Assembly: GCA_001442925.1 (NCBI GenBank)
Contig: LDXX01000001.1
Coordinates: forward strand, 1 to 64,000
Direction of reading: 5' to 3'
Source of the DNA: Candidatus Kryptonium thompsonii
GTDB lineage: Bacteria > Bacteroidota > Ignavibacteria > Kryptoniales > Kryptoniaceae
Length of the DNA: 64,000 bases
Of this stretch, positions 18,429 through 27,984 are shown piece by piece; position 1 is the stretch's first letter; every line of letters starts with the position of its first letter. The notes under the pieces were generated by a model, which was not told the DNA's origin, did not search any database, and worked only from the letters and a program-made list of their open reading frames with translations. Made by a program: the position numbers and the translations under genes.

Positions 18429-19562
18429 TTAATTAATATTGTCTCGAATTATATCAACAATTCTTTTACTTGCCAGCCCATCTCCATAGGGATTTACCGC
18501 TTTTGACATTTTCTGATATTCAGATTGGTTTTCTATTAAACTTTGAACCGCTTTGAAAATAGTTTCTTTTTTAGTACCAACAAGTTTTGCAGTGCCTGCC
18601 TCTATTCCTTCTATTCTTTCTGTTACATCACGCATTACAAGTACAGGTTTTCCAAGTGATGGCGCTTCTTCCTGAATTCCACCCGAATCAGTTAAAACTA
18701 AATATGATTTAGACATCAACCATATGAGATAAGGATATTCTAAGGGCTCTATCAAATATATGTTTGCGATACCATTTAATATCCTGTTTACAGGTTCCCT
18801 AACATTGGGATTTAAATGTACTGGATAAATGATTTTTATCTCTGGAAATTGTATTGCGATTTCTTTTAATGCCTTACAAATGTTCTCAAATCCCTCACCA
18901 AAACTTTCTCTTCTATGCCCTGTAACCAAGATAACTTTATCTTCATTAGAATCAAGAAATCTTTCAAAAAATGACTCTATTTCTTTTTTTAAGTTAATAT
19001 TTTTTTCAATTATTTCTAATCCCCAAAATAAAGCATCAATGACAGTATTTCCAACTACCCAAACATTTTCTTTTACACCTTCTTTCTGAAGGTTTTCTTT
19101 TGCTTTTATAGTTGGTGCAAAGTGATAATCTGCCAGATGGCCAATCAAAACTCTATTTATTTCTTCGGGAAAAGGAGCATATTTATTATAACTTCTCAAC
19201 CCAGCCTCAAGGTGCGCAACTTTTATTTTCATATAAAAAGCTGAAAGAGCTCCTACAAATGCAGATGTTGTATCCCCTTGAACGAAAACAAGATCTGGTT
19301 TGTAGTCTTTCAAAACTTTTTCTAATCCTCTTAAGACGCCAGTTGTTATATCAAATAATGACTGATTATTTTTCATTAAATTTAAATCATAATCTGGTTT
19401 TATCCCAAAAAAATTCAGTACTTGATCTAACATCTGCCTATGCTGAGCTGTAATACATACTTTTACATCAAAAAAATTAGAATTTTTATTAAATTCTTGG
19501 TATAAAGGCGCAAATTTTATGGCTTCAGGTCGTGTCCCAAAAATAAGTAAGATTTTTCTCAT
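18429..19562 (-). CDS. wecB: UDP-N-acetylglucosamine 2-epimerase (non-hydrolysing)
   Basis: Interconverts UDP-GlcNAc and UDP-ManNAc. The start IFGTRPEAIKFAPL, TAQHRQML, FVQGDTTSAFVGALSAFY, HLEAGLRS with a conserved Glu, FPEEINRVLIGHLADYHF, TGHRRES, and LTDSGGIQEEAPSLGKPVLVMR are all family signatures, and the length (377) is standard. Together with glmS and the WecA-like enzyme it points to an N-acetylhexosamine at the reducing end of the polymer. Confidence 0.95.
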   Translation of the reverse strand: MRKILLIFGTRPEAIKFAPLYQEFNKNSNFFDVKVCITAQHRQMLDQVLNFFGIKPDYDLNLMKNNQSLFDITTGVLRGLEKVLKDYKPDLVFVQGDTTSAFVGALSAFYMKIKVAHLEAGLRSYNKYAPFPEEINRVLIGHLADYHFAPTIKAKENLQKEGVKENVWVVGNTVIDALFWGLEIIEKNINLKKEIESFFERFLDSNEDKVILVTGHRRESFGEGFENICKALKEIAIQFPEIKIIYPVHLNPNVREPVNRILNGIANIYLIEPLEYPYLIWLMSKSYLVLTDSGGIQEEAPSLGKPVLVMRDVTERIEGIEAGTAKLVGTKKETIFKAVQSLIENQSEYQKMSKAVNPYGDGLASKRIVDIIRDNIN

Positions 19563-19609
19563 TACTTTATTATTCGTATCGTAACTTAGTTAACTCATAA
19601 ATTAATCGA

Positions 19610-20713
19610 TCATCTTACTGCGCTACTCATACCCGGGGGGAAATCCGCAAGCATTTCTATTTTTTCCCAGTTATCCCTAAACCATTCAATATTTGCGTAA
19701 AGTTCCTCTTTAAAATCAACTATTGGTTTATATCCGATTAGATTTTCAGCTTTTTCGATAGATGCAAGTAATCTTGGTTTAGTATCCCATTTTCTTCTCT
19801 CCTTAAAAATTATCTTGGATTTACTACCCGTGGTTTCTATTACAAGCTGGGCCACCTCTTTTATTGAAACCTCTCTACCAGCGGCCAGATTAAAGTTTTC
19901 ACCTATAGCTTTTTTATAATATCCCGCTTTAACTAAACCCTGAACTAAGTCTAATACATAAGTAAAGTCTCTCGTTTCTTCGCCAGTTCCTGTAATTGGC
20001 AGTGGAAGTTCTTTCATTGCCCAGTAAATAAAGTTTGGAATAACATTTCTATATTGCCCAGGGACTTCGCCGGGGCCATAAGAATTAAAAAATCTACAGT
20101 TAACTATAGGTAAACCATAATGGTGCAAATAAAAGTTGCAGTACATTTCACCCGTCATCTTGTTAATCTGGTATGGTGTTGTAAGATGCATAGAAATAAA
20201 ATCTTCTTTTAAAGGTAGCTTAGGATAAGACCCATAAATAGCACAACCGCTCGACGCGTATATAAACTTTTCTACTTTACCTAACCTTGAATATTCTAAC
20301 AATTTTATCAAACCCATTATATCTACCTCTGCTGAGGTTTCGGGATAATCTACAGAATTCTGATTTGCGAAAAATGCTGCTAAATGAAACACAATATTAA
20401 TATCTTCTTTAAATACTCTCTTTAAATCAATATCGCTTCTTACATCACCTAAAACAAACATAATGTTTGGTAAGGGTGTTACATTCCATGGATCTTTCAC
20501 TTTTATTGAGGATAAATTATCTAAAACAACAATTTTACCTTTGGAACCAACCAATTTTGATAATGCTATTATCAGATTACTTCCTATAGCTCCAGCTCCT
20601 CCTGTTACTAAAATATTTTTACCTTCATAATAATCCAATAAATCTTTTTCTAATTCAATTCTTCCTAAATACTCCTCTACTAAATTAACCCTTTTATGAT
20701 AGTTATTATTCAT
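19610..20713 (-). CDS. NAD-dependent sugar epimerase/dehydratase
   Basis: An extended SDR protein. The Rossmann motif is VTGGAGAIGSNL (residues ~35-46), preceded by an unusual ~30-residue N-terminal extension; then VFHLAAFFANQ, YASSGCAIYG, a catalytic YQINKMTGE in place of the usual YxxxK, FFNSYGPGEVPGQYRNVIPNF and RDFTYVLDLVQG. It resembles UDP-glucose 4-epimerase and GDP/UDP-sugar epimerases; the exact substrate cannot be told. ATG 20713 is favoured by an AAGGAG 8 bases upstream; a GTG at 20722 is also in frame. It lies between wecB and a GT4 gene. Confidence 0.85.
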   Translation of the reverse strand: MNNNYHKRVNLVEEYLGRIELEKDLLDYYEGKNILVTGGAGAIGSNLIIALSKLVGSKGKIVVLDNLSSIKVKDPWNVTPLPNIMFVLGDVRSDIDLKRVFKEDINIVFHLAAFFANQNSVDYPETSAEVDIMGLIKLLEYSRLGKVEKFIYASSGCAIYGSYPKLPLKEDFISMHLTTPYQINKMTGEMYCNFYLHHYGLPIVNCRFFNSYGPGEVPGQYRNVIPNFIYWAMKELPLPITGTGEETRDFTYVLDLVQGLVKAGYYKKAIGENFNLAAGREVSIKEVAQLVIETTGSKSKIIFKERRKWDTKPRLLASIEKAENLIGYKPIVDFKEELYANIEWFRDNWEKIEMLADFPPGMSSAVR

Positions 20714-20734
20714 ATTAGCCACTCCTTTAGAGTT

Positions 20735-21943
20735 TTATTTTAAATATTTTAACAGTTTTTGAATACACATATCCCTTTCAAAATGTCTTTTTACATATTC
20801 AAACCCGTTAACACCCATTTGGATACGATTTGGGTTATTATATAATTGTCTAATTATCTCCTCAGCTTTAATCAGGTCACCATATACACAGGAAAAACCA
20901 CACTTAGCATCCTTAATAATAAAATGACCATCGCTTTCTTTATTTAGAAAAGCAATAACTGGTATTCCAGCTGCCATATAACCAAGAATTTTACTTGGAA
21001 CAACCGGGGTTTTGTTTTTATTTGTTAAACAAACCAAGCCAACATCACAATCTTTTACAAGGTAAGGATATTCTTCTTTTGAAATAAATGGCTTAAATAG
21101 CACATTGTTTAGTCTCTTCTTTTTGACTAATTCTTGTAACTTTTCCCTTTCCATACCATCCCCCACGAGGAGAAAAACTACGTCTTTTAAATCTTTTATT
21201 CTCTCTGCTACCTCAATTACAAATTCTAATCCTTGAGAAGGTCCCATTACACCTGCAAATAGTATAATAAATTTATTGTCTAAATTAAATAACTTTCGAA
21301 ACTTACCTGTTCGTTTAACCTCCTCAAATTCTTTTGTATTTACCCAATTATGTAAAACAGCAAATTTTTCTGAAAGATTTTGATGTTTTTGTTTTAGGAA
21401 TTCCAAATTACCCTCAGAATGAACAAAGATAAGATCCGCCTCCTCATAAGCTTTTCTCTCTATCACTTCAAAAAATTTTATCAACAATGGATTCTTTATG
21501 ACACCTAAGTCAATAGCATTTTGTGGGAAAATATCTTGAATATTTAGAATAAATTTAGCACTATAAATTTTTTTTAATTTTCCACCTAAAGTTGCGAGCG
21601 TTAAAGGTGGACTATACACTATTATTATATCAGCTTTACTAACATATTTTTTAATTTTGTTCTCAAATATCTTGGGCATAGTTAACTGGGATATTCCACG
21701 AATGATAAAGCTCACCTTGTGGTGTGGTAAAGTTTTGATTCTTATGATATCTATACCATCTTCATGAGAGTATTCTGGATAGATTTGTTCTCTTTGTTCT
21801 TCCGTTAAATTATATTGTGGATAAGATGTTGCAACGTAAACTTTATATCCTCTTTCCTTAAGCCCTTCTGCTAATTCTTTCATTAAGTAAGAAGCAGAAC
21901 GTATTTCTGGAGGGTAAGAATCAGTTATAAGCAATATATTCAT
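20735..21943 (-). CDS. Glycosyltransferase, GT4 family (WbuB-like)
   Basis: A complete 402-residue GT-B enzyme. The acceptor domain begins ILLITDSYPPEIRSASYLMKELAEGL with the YPQYNL stretch typical of WbuB-like enzymes (N-acetyl-fucosamine-type transferases); the donor domain begins KFIILFAGVMGPSQGLEFVIEVAE and has VVPSKILGYMAAGIPVIA with the family's Lys and Glu region altered as is common in this subgroup. There is no signal peptide. Its start overlaps the bi-domain oxidoreductase stop (ATGA). The linkage is unknown. Confidence 0.88.
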   Translation of the reverse strand: MNILLITDSYPPEIRSASYLMKELAEGLKERGYKVYVATSYPQYNLTEEQREQIYPEYSHEDGIDIIRIKTLPHHKVSFIIRGISQLTMPKIFENKIKKYVSKADIIIVYSPPLTLATLGGKLKKIYSAKFILNIQDIFPQNAIDLGVIKNPLLIKFFEVIERKAYEEADLIFVHSEGNLEFLKQKHQNLSEKFAVLHNWVNTKEFEEVKRTGKFRKLFNLDNKFIILFAGVMGPSQGLEFVIEVAERIKDLKDVVFLLVGDGMEREKLQELVKKKRLNNVLFKPFISKEEYPYLVKDCDVGLVCLTNKNKTPVVPSKILGYMAAGIPVIAFLNKESDGHFIIKDAKCGFSCVYGDLIKAEEIIRQLYNNPNRIQMGVNGFEYVKRHFERDMCIQKLLKYLK

Positions 21944-24150
21944 AATTGAATAGGTTTCCCTTTAATTAAGGACTCATTTATTTTAAACACTGCTAAGGTA
22001 GAGTAATATATTTCTTCAAATGATATTTTGGGTTTTTCTATCCCAGATATTACATTAGCAAAATGTTTCAACTCTTCATTATAGCCTATCTCTTGATTAA
22101 TTGTTTTATATTTCTTTGTCTTACCACCAAACCAGAATTGAGTTTCTTTAAAATCGTTAATGAGAATTGTTTTTCCCTCACAATATACTTCTACTCTCTC
22201 TCTTGAAAATGCTTTATCCCCAGATGCAGAGTAAAAGATATTACCGACCGAACCATCACTGAATTTTATTGTGACACTTACATTATCATCATTTACAATG
22301 GTTTTATTATTCCCTGAAACTCTCTCGGCATAAACTTTAAACGGTAAACTATCTGTAAAGTACATCATCAGATCTACAAAATGACAAACTTCCCCAATAA
22401 TTCTACCTCCACCCTCTTCTTCTGAATGAACCCAATGATTTGGTTGAACAAACCCGGCATTGATTCGGTAATAAATCATTACAGGATCTCTTCTATTTAA
22501 AATAGTCTCTTTAAGTTTTTGAGAGTGAGGGGAAAATCGCCTGTTATATCCTACCATCAAAAAGGGTTTATTAGCTAAACCAACGTATGTATCGTATATT
22601 TCTTTTAATTCTTCTTCGTTAATACACAGTGGTTTTTCAACAAAAACATGTTTATTGGCTTTTAGAGCTTCTATCACCATTTTGGCATGAGAGCTATGAG
22701 GAGTCAGAATAACAACTGAATTAATATCCTGATTTTGGATTACTTCTTGATAGTTCGTTGTAATATTTTGGAAGTGATATTTTTTGGCAACATGATTCGC
22801 ATTTATGCCATGAGCAGTACAAATCGTGTGAAGTTTTACGTTAGGCACCTTAGATAAAGCTGGTATAAGCAATGCCTTACCAAATAAACCGGCCCCTATG
22901 ACTCCAACCACAGGTGTAGTTACAAAGGAATTTTCTGAGAGATTAGGGAAATTAGAAACTTTCAATTTTTCATTTTTATCATCATAGTTTTCTTTTGATA
23001 CACCTTTGGCATAGATATCTTTCTCATCCTTATTGTATTCAATTACAACACCAATATAGGGTCCACCTTTATTATTAAGCATGTCGTTATACAATGACAA
23101 AGCGTCTCTTATATGTATCCTATGGGTTATCAAAGGTCTTAAATATATTTTTCTCTCGGAAATGAGCCTTAAAAACTCTTGGAGGTTTCTATTTTCCGTC
23201 CAGCGGATATAGCCTACGGGATAATCTATTCCTTTATTTTCATAGATAGGATCAAGGCTCCCTGGACCACCTGCTTTCGAGACTATAATCTCTACCTCTT
23301 TATGCCACATCTCATTTCTATTGGGATGAATATCAACAACCCCCACAACAACTACTCTTCCTCTAAAGCGGGAAATCTCTACGGCAAGATGAATAGGCTC
23401 AGCAGATTTAGTAGCAGCTGTAATAATTACAGCATCAGTGCCATATCCTTCGGTTATTCTATTCGTTAAATTCTTAAATTCCTCTGGATCTGTTACTGCA
23501 GCATCTACACCTAACTGCTTTGCAAGATCTACCTTGGAGGGGTCTATATCAAATCCTGCCACCACACATCCATAAGCTTTTAAAATTTGAACTGTTAATA
23601 ATCCTATAAGCCCAAGCCCTATCACCGCAACTCTCTCCCCAAAAGTAAGATTTGCACAACGGATTCCGTGTAAAGCAATAATTCCCAACATCCCAAAGGA
23701 GGCTTCTTCAAAACTAACATTTTCAGGTATTTTGCAGCAAAGATTTTCAGGCACAGTAATGTATTCTGCATGGGCTGCATATCCTGCTCCTACACAAGCA
23801 ACCTTATCTCCAACTGAAAACTTATGAACATTTTTGCCTACTTCAACCACAACACCAGCAGAACTATAACCCAAAGGAACTGGGTTATCCAGTCTACCTA
23901 AAGCTTCCTGAAATGTCTTTAAAAACCCCTCCTTTTTTGCTTTATCCAAAAATCTTTTCACTAAATCTGGTCTTGCTCTTGCCTTTCCGAGAAGTGATTT
24001 TTTTCCAAGCTCAATGATCGATCGCTCTGTACCAATACTAACTAAAGAAAAATGATTTTTTACCAAAACAGAATTTGAGCCACAATTAGGTATAGGCACA
24101 TTTACTAATTCTATCTCTCCTGTCCTGTAATTTTGAACTAACTGAAACAT
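21940..24150 (-). CDS. Bi-domain oxidoreductase: zinc-type alcohol dehydrogenase plus Gfo/Idh/MocA
   Basis: A 736-residue two-enzyme fusion. Residues 1-355 are a medium-chain dehydrogenase (GYSSAGVVVEVG, VIGLGLIGLLTVQILKAYG, FDIDPSKVDLAKQLG); residues ~400-736 are a Gfo/Idh/MocA oxidoreductase (GVIGAGLFGKALLIPAL, VFVEKPLCI with the catalytic Lys, GEVCHFVDLMMYF). This fusion is a known type in O-antigen and capsule clusters, where it likely oxidises and reshapes nucleotide sugars; substrate unknown. ATG 24150 is chosen; TTG 24153 also reads. It is followed by the GT4 gene with overlap. Confidence 0.9.
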   Translation of the reverse strand: MFQLVQNYRTGEIELVNVPIPNCGSNSVLVKNHFSLVSIGTERSIIELGKKSLLGKARARPDLVKRFLDKAKKEGFLKTFQEALGRLDNPVPLGYSSAGVVVEVGKNVHKFSVGDKVACVGAGYAAHAEYITVPENLCCKIPENVSFEEASFGMLGIIALHGIRCANLTFGERVAVIGLGLIGLLTVQILKAYGCVVAGFDIDPSKVDLAKQLGVDAAVTDPEEFKNLTNRITEGYGTDAVIITAATKSAEPIHLAVEISRFRGRVVVVGVVDIHPNRNEMWHKEVEIIVSKAGGPGSLDPIYENKGIDYPVGYIRWTENRNLQEFLRLISERKIYLRPLITHRIHIRDALSLYNDMLNNKGGPYIGVVIEYNKDEKDIYAKGVSKENYDDKNEKLKVSNFPNLSENSFVTTPVVGVIGAGLFGKALLIPALSKVPNVKLHTICTAHGINANHVAKKYHFQNITTNYQEVIQNQDINSVVILTPHSSHAKMVIEALKANKHVFVEKPLCINEEELKEIYDTYVGLANKPFLMVGYNRRFSPHSQKLKETILNRRDPVMIYYRINAGFVQPNHWVHSEEEGGGRIIGEVCHFVDLMMYFTDSLPFKVYAERVSGNNKTIVNDDNVSVTIKFSDGSVGNIFYSASGDKAFSRERVEVYCEGKTILINDFKETQFWFGGKTKKYKTINQEIGYNEELKHFANVISGIEKPKISFEEIYYSTLAVFKINESLIKGKPIQL

Positions 24151-24324
24151 CAAACTATTCCTTTTTATACCCCTATTATACTATTCTACAATCTTTTCGA
24201 TAGCAGTTTCTCTATTGTAAGGTAGTTTACCATTGCATACTTCCATAATTGGAGATAAATCAAATATATATTCGGTAGTTATGTTATTTAACCTAAAACT
24301 TGTAATGATACATATATGGAATGT
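24151..24324 (-). other. Short intergenic gap with a coding-like remnant
   Basis: On the minus strand one frame reads DLSPIMEVCNGKLPYNRETAIEKIVE before a stop, close to the oxidoreductase start. It looks like the tail of a lost gene; I cannot name it. Confidence 0.35.
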
Positions 24325-25536
24325 TCAACATTGGAAAATTTTGCGCAGATATTTGTCTTGCTTACTTTCGATTGATAACAATTCTTTGATTTTTCCACTT
24401 ATTATCTTTTCATAAGCAATGATCATCTGATCCGCTATCTTATCCCAAATATATTTTTCCATAACTAATCTTTTGCCTTTACTACCCATATCTTTACATA
24501 ATTCTGGATTATCCACTAATTCAATCATAGCCTTTGACAAGCTAATAACATCAGGATCAATAACTTTCCCTGCTCCTACACTTTCTACTTCAGGAAAATT
24601 GCACTGGCGAGTTATGATAACAGGAAGACCACATATCATTGCTTCTAAAATAGCCATACTAAACCCTTCCGAGTATGATGGTAGTACAAATATGTCGGCT
24701 CTACTTAGAACACTTAATTTCATGTGCCCGGTTAATATCCCAGTAAAGATAACCTTATCCATAACACCTTCTATTTTTAACATCTGTTTTACTTGTTTTG
24801 CATAACCATAGTTATCAGGCCCTACAATCAAGAGTATAATATCATTCCGAGTTCTGGCAAGTTTTCCAAAAGCTTTAGCTAAAAGATCTAACCCTTTTAT
24901 AGGATGAATACGTCCTAAAAATAGGATTACCTTTTTTCGTTTCAACCCCGGGTATAAGAGTTCTATTTCTGATCTCTCTGGAAGATTTTCAAAATCTTCT
25001 GGATTTAAACCATTAGGGATAAGAAATATATTTTGGTTATTAACAAAGTTAGACATACTTTTAACTTCTTCTTCTGTGATAGCATGAAGCCCAGAAGCTT
25101 CTTTTAAAATCCTTTTTTGGATTAAGGTCGCATAGACCCTCTTCCTAAATGCCTTATGATTTAAACACCAGGGATCAAGAGCCCCATGAATGGTTATAAC
25201 AAAAGGTTTTCTTGCAAGTTTTGTTGCTTTATAAGCAGCATAATGAGGATGATGCCAGATTTCATGAATATGAACTAAATCAAAATCAAAAACTTCTTTC
25301 ATTAATGCTTTAGCCAAAGATGAAGAATAAGATGTCCAGAATTTTGAAAGAAAACCTTTGGGGAAGAGTTTCACATCAACCCCTTTTGGTATGCATATCT
25401 CTTTGCTATTTTCTAACGGTGCAAAAATAGATACTTCAATCCCTTTCTTTGCTAAGGCTTCTGTTAATTCAGTAACAACCTTTGTTGGTCCCCCCCATGC
25501 TGGATTCAAACTAGCCGCAACATGCAGGACTTTCAT
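24325..25536 (-). CDS. Glycosyltransferase, GT4 family
   Basis: A full-length GT4 protein of 403 residues. The N-terminal domain starts KVLHVAASLNPAWGGPTKVVTELTEALAKKG; VHIHEIWHHPHYAAYKA and ITIHGALDPWCL are acceptor-site segments. The donor domain begins VILFLGRIHPIKGLDLLAKAF and has VLPSYSEGFSMAILEAMICGLPVIIT, with both Glu residues of the E-x7-E motif. The ATG overlaps the stop of a decayed glycosyltransferase upstream (ATGA at 25533-25536), so it was once translationally coupled to it. Product sugar unknown. Confidence 0.9.
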   Translation of the reverse strand: MKVLHVAASLNPAWGGPTKVVTELTEALAKKGIEVSIFAPLENSKEICIPKGVDVKLFPKGFLSKFWTSYSSSLAKALMKEVFDFDLVHIHEIWHHPHYAAYKATKLARKPFVITIHGALDPWCLNHKAFRKRVYATLIQKRILKEASGLHAITEEEVKSMSNFVNNQNIFLIPNGLNPEDFENLPERSEIELLYPGLKRKKVILFLGRIHPIKGLDLLAKAFGKLARTRNDIILLIVGPDNYGYAKQVKQMLKIEGVMDKVIFTGILTGHMKLSVLSRADIFVLPSYSEGFSMAILEAMICGLPVIITRQCNFPEVESVGAGKVIDPDVISLSKAMIELVDNPELCKDMGSKGKRLVMEKYIWDKIADQMIIAYEKIISGKIKELLSIESKQDKYLRKIFQC

Positions 25537-25740
25537 TTTTCACTCCCTAATACAAATTTTATAGTTTCCACGATAACTTTAGCTGCCTTTTTAGGAGTAT
25601 AGTCCTTTAATATTCAAAGATACGTCATCTCGCCTTTAAGGCATATTTCCCCTCTACTACATTTTTTATAACTTCGTAAAGTTCTTTCACATTAAATGAA
25701 TCGAAAGAAAAATCATTAACACCTTCTTTATCAAATCGGG
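25533..25740 (-). pseudogene. Remnant of a glycosyltransferase C-terminus
   Basis: The minus strand reads GVNDFSFDSFNVKELYEVIKNVVEGKY, then in another frame YTPKKAAKVIVETIKFVLGSEK and a TGA that overlaps the next gene's ATG. This is the usual tail of a GT4 enzyme (G-F-L-F-D-P-F-D-like loop and last helices), with frameshifts and an in-frame stop between the pieces. The N-terminal two thirds are gone. Confidence 0.6.
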
Positions 25741-25747
25741 ATAACAG

Positions 25748-25990
25748 CTACATCTCTTTGAAACTAATACAGATAGACCATCTATAATGACCATTCCCTA
25801 TATGAAAATACCAGTCCTGAGAAATAGGTTTAGAAAGGTTGATATATGGTTCTAAATCATCCATGGTCCCCAAACCAATATAGGTTTATAATCGTCCATT
25901 CAAATGGTAAATTTTACCAATTTTGAACTATTTTTTTTCTTCTATCTTGCTCTGCCCATAGGCGGTAATGGGCATAAAATCCGTATCATG
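25748..25990 (-). pseudogene. Remnant of an NAD-dependent epimerase/dehydratase
   Basis: Three pieces in different frames match consecutive parts of the family: DTDFMPITAYGQSKIEEKKIV (the YxxxK active-site helix), KPILVWGPWMI (the R-P-x-x-V-W-G-P loop), and WYFHIGNGHYRWS (the substrate-lid segment). Order and spacing are right, but the frame changes and stops intervene. No Rossmann motif remains. Confidence 0.6.
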
Positions 25991-26099
25991 TTTTAGAATA
26001 TAGCCTATTTTACAAGCAAGTAAGGATAAGATAAACACCTACACAGGTTGGGGAGTTGAAAATAGAGTTTGAAATCCTCATGTGTCTACTATATTATCC
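25991..26099. other. Short non-coding spacer before the transaldolase gene
   Basis: Nothing convincing is visible here. The whole 563-base stretch 25537-26099 contains only the two remnants annotated above. Confidence 0.5.
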
Positions 26100-26813
26100 T
26101 TACAATGTAAAGCCAGAAGCTTTTGCATCCTCATAAAACATTTTGACTGTTTCAAGTGAAAACTCGTTTAAATCTTTTCCAATAAGGTCCAGCTTTTTGA
26201 TTAGATCATAAGTCAAAGTTATAATGTGGCAACCAACTTCAGACGCCTGGACAACATTCAACACTTCTCGTGGACTTGCCCAAATCAACTCTATATTGGA
26301 ATAGGGTCTCAAATATTCCACCACACTTTTCATAATAGGCACAGGGTCTCTTCCCGTGTCAGCAATACGACCTGCAAAAACTGAAACATAAGCGCCTGGA
26401 CCATGCAAAAGTGCTGGAACAACTTTTTTTACTTGCTCAAGTGTCATAATAGCAGTGACATTGACCTTTACATTTGCGCTAGATAGTTTTTCTATAAGCT
26501 TTGCGCTTGATTCCCCCTTAGTATTTGTTATCGGAATTTTTACATAGACATTTTCACCCCAGGATGCGATCTCACGCGCTTGTCGTTCCATTTCATCAAA
26601 CTCATCTGAAAATACCTCAAAAGATATTGGCTTATCTTTTATCTCAGATAATATCTCTTTAGCAAACGCCTTATAATCTTTTATCCCTGCCTTTCTCATT
26701 AATGTGGGATTTGTAGTAAAGCCAGCAATTATGGAATTTTTAGCCATCTGCAACATTAAATCTTTTTCAGCACCATCAGCGAATATTTTAATACGGAATT
26801 TTTTTAGTTCCAT
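26100..26813 (-). CDS. Transaldolase-like protein (FSA/TalC-type)
   Basis: A 237-residue TIM-barrel class I aldolase of the small transaldolase/fructose-6-phosphate aldolase group. FADGAEKD, FTTNPTLMRKAG, ENVYVKIPITN (Schiff-base Lys) and VNVTAIMTLEQ, VSVFAGRIADTGRD are family motifs. I chose ATG 26813 because AAGGAGG lies 6 bases upstream; an upstream ATG would overlap the neighbour. It lies directly after the gmhA-like gene, so a role in making or draining sedoheptulose 7-phosphate is attractive; this is inference. Confidence 0.9.
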   Translation of the reverse strand: MELKKFRIKIFADGAEKDLMLQMAKNSIIAGFTTNPTLMRKAGIKDYKAFAKEILSEIKDKPISFEVFSDEFDEMERQAREIASWGENVYVKIPITNTKGESSAKLIEKLSSANVKVNVTAIMTLEQVKKVVPALLHGPGAYVSVFAGRIADTGRDPVPIMKSVVEYLRPYSNIELIWASPREVLNVVQASEVGCHIITLTYDLIKKLDLIGKDLNEFSLETVKMFYEDAKASGFTL

Positions 26814-26836
26814 AAAAATCCTCCTTATCATATGAT

Positions 26837-27433
26837 TTATTTTGTTGATTCCCACTTTGGCAGATTTACTTGAAGATCAGGGTGAGATACAAGTAGATGC
26901 CAGATCATAGCTTGAAAAGATTCTGTAAGAGCTGTTATCAAGGATGGATCTATTGTTGGAATAATAATACTAACATCAGAATTTTTAGCAGCATAGCCAC
27001 CATCTCGACCAACTATACTAATAACTTTTGCACCAACCTCCTTAGCAAGTTTAACGGCATTAACAAGATTTGTAGAAATATTCTTTTCTTCATTTCCTCC
27101 ACCAACCGAGAATACGAAGAGACAATCTTTAGAATTAATCCTACTGACTTTCAAGTAATTAGCAATAGATAAATCCCATCCCTCATCATTGATTCGGGCA
27201 GATAATTCTGATACATTATCTGTTGGGCAGTATGCCTCAAAACCACACAACTTTCTAAAGTCGCATGTTGCGTGAGATGCATGACCAGCACCACCTCCAG
27301 AACCAATGAAAAACAATCGCCCCTCCTCATCCCTTATTTTTTTTAAGACTTGCACCATCTTTTCAATTGCCGATGTATCAATAGAGTCAATTATTTGTTT
27401 TGCCACTTCTAAGTACCTTTTGCTAAAAGACAT
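26837..27433 (-). CDS. gmhA: Sedoheptulose-7-phosphate isomerase (SIS domain, GmhA-like)
   Basis: A 198-residue SIS-domain protein that converts sedoheptulose 7-phosphate to D-glycero-D-manno-heptose 7-phosphate, the first step to activated heptose. It shows LFFIGSGGGAGHASHATCDF (the phosphate loop), a conserved ELSARIND segment, VFSVGGGNEEKNIS, and a VISIVGRDGGYAAKNSDVSI core. GmhA of E. coli is about the same length. It overlaps gmhB by one base and is followed by the transaldolase-like gene. Identification rests partly on the neighbours gmhB, hddA and hddC. Confidence 0.85.
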   Translation of the reverse strand: MSFSKRYLEVAKQIIDSIDTSAIEKMVQVLKKIRDEEGRLFFIGSGGGAGHASHATCDFRKLCGFEAYCPTDNVSELSARINDEGWDLSIANYLKVSRINSKDCLFVFSVGGGNEEKNISTNLVNAVKLAKEVGAKVISIVGRDGGYAAKNSDVSIIIPTIDPSLITALTESFQAMIWHLLVSHPDLQVNLPKWESTK

Positions 27434-27984
27434 TAGCTCCTCCTCTTTTTAATTTTATTAACTTTATGAATCATTAGAATATTTATTACCTCACTTAAAG
27501 TATTTATGTTATAATCTGCAATACCATGGATATTGGTATTATAATCCGTTTGAAGAAGAATGGTTTTTACACCAGCCCTCTTTCCAGCTATAATATCTTT
27601 TTCACTATCCCCTAAAAAAAATGAATCTTCCAAGTTAATTTTGAATCTTTTCGCTGCTTCAAAAAGCATTCCTGGATTGGGTTTTCTTCTAAAATCTGAA
27701 TTATCGCAACTTGTACATACAAGTATAGCATCAAGGGGAAAGATTCTATTAAGTAGTTCATGAATCTTTTCAAGCTCAGAAATATTCATTTTTTTTCTTT
27801 CTATATCAGGTTGATTTGTAACTACAATTGTCATATAACCTAATGCTTTTGCCGCCTCTACAACCCTTATTGCTTCGTTCATTATCTCAAATTCAGACAA
27901 AAACCAAGGCGAACTTACAGTGCCATTTCTAATCACAACCTTATTGAGTATCCCATCCCTGTCAAGAAAAAGAGCTTTTTTCAC
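27433..27984 (-). CDS. gmhB: D-glycero-D-manno-heptose 1,7-bisphosphate phosphatase
   Basis: A HAD-IIIA phosphatase of 183 residues. The catalytic motif LFLDRDGILNK is at residues 4-14 (nucleophile Asp and acid/base Asp); VVTNQPDI is motif II; CTSCDNSDFRRKPNPGM has the Cys-x-Cys-type loop and motif III Lys; FFLGDSEKDIIAGKRAGVKTILL is motif IV. It removes the C7 phosphate to give heptose 1-phosphate. The GTG start overlaps the upstream oxidoreductase stop. The zinc loop seems to retain fewer Cys than the classical form. Confidence 0.92.
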   Translation of the reverse strand: MKKALFLDRDGILNKVVIRNGTVSSPWFLSEFEIMNEAIRVVEAAKALGYMTIVVTNQPDIERKKMNISELEKIHELLNRIFPLDAILVCTSCDNSDFRRKPNPGMLFEAAKRFKINLEDSFFLGDSEKDIIAGKRAGVKTILLQTDYNTNIHGIADYNINTLSEVINILMIHKVNKIKKRRS

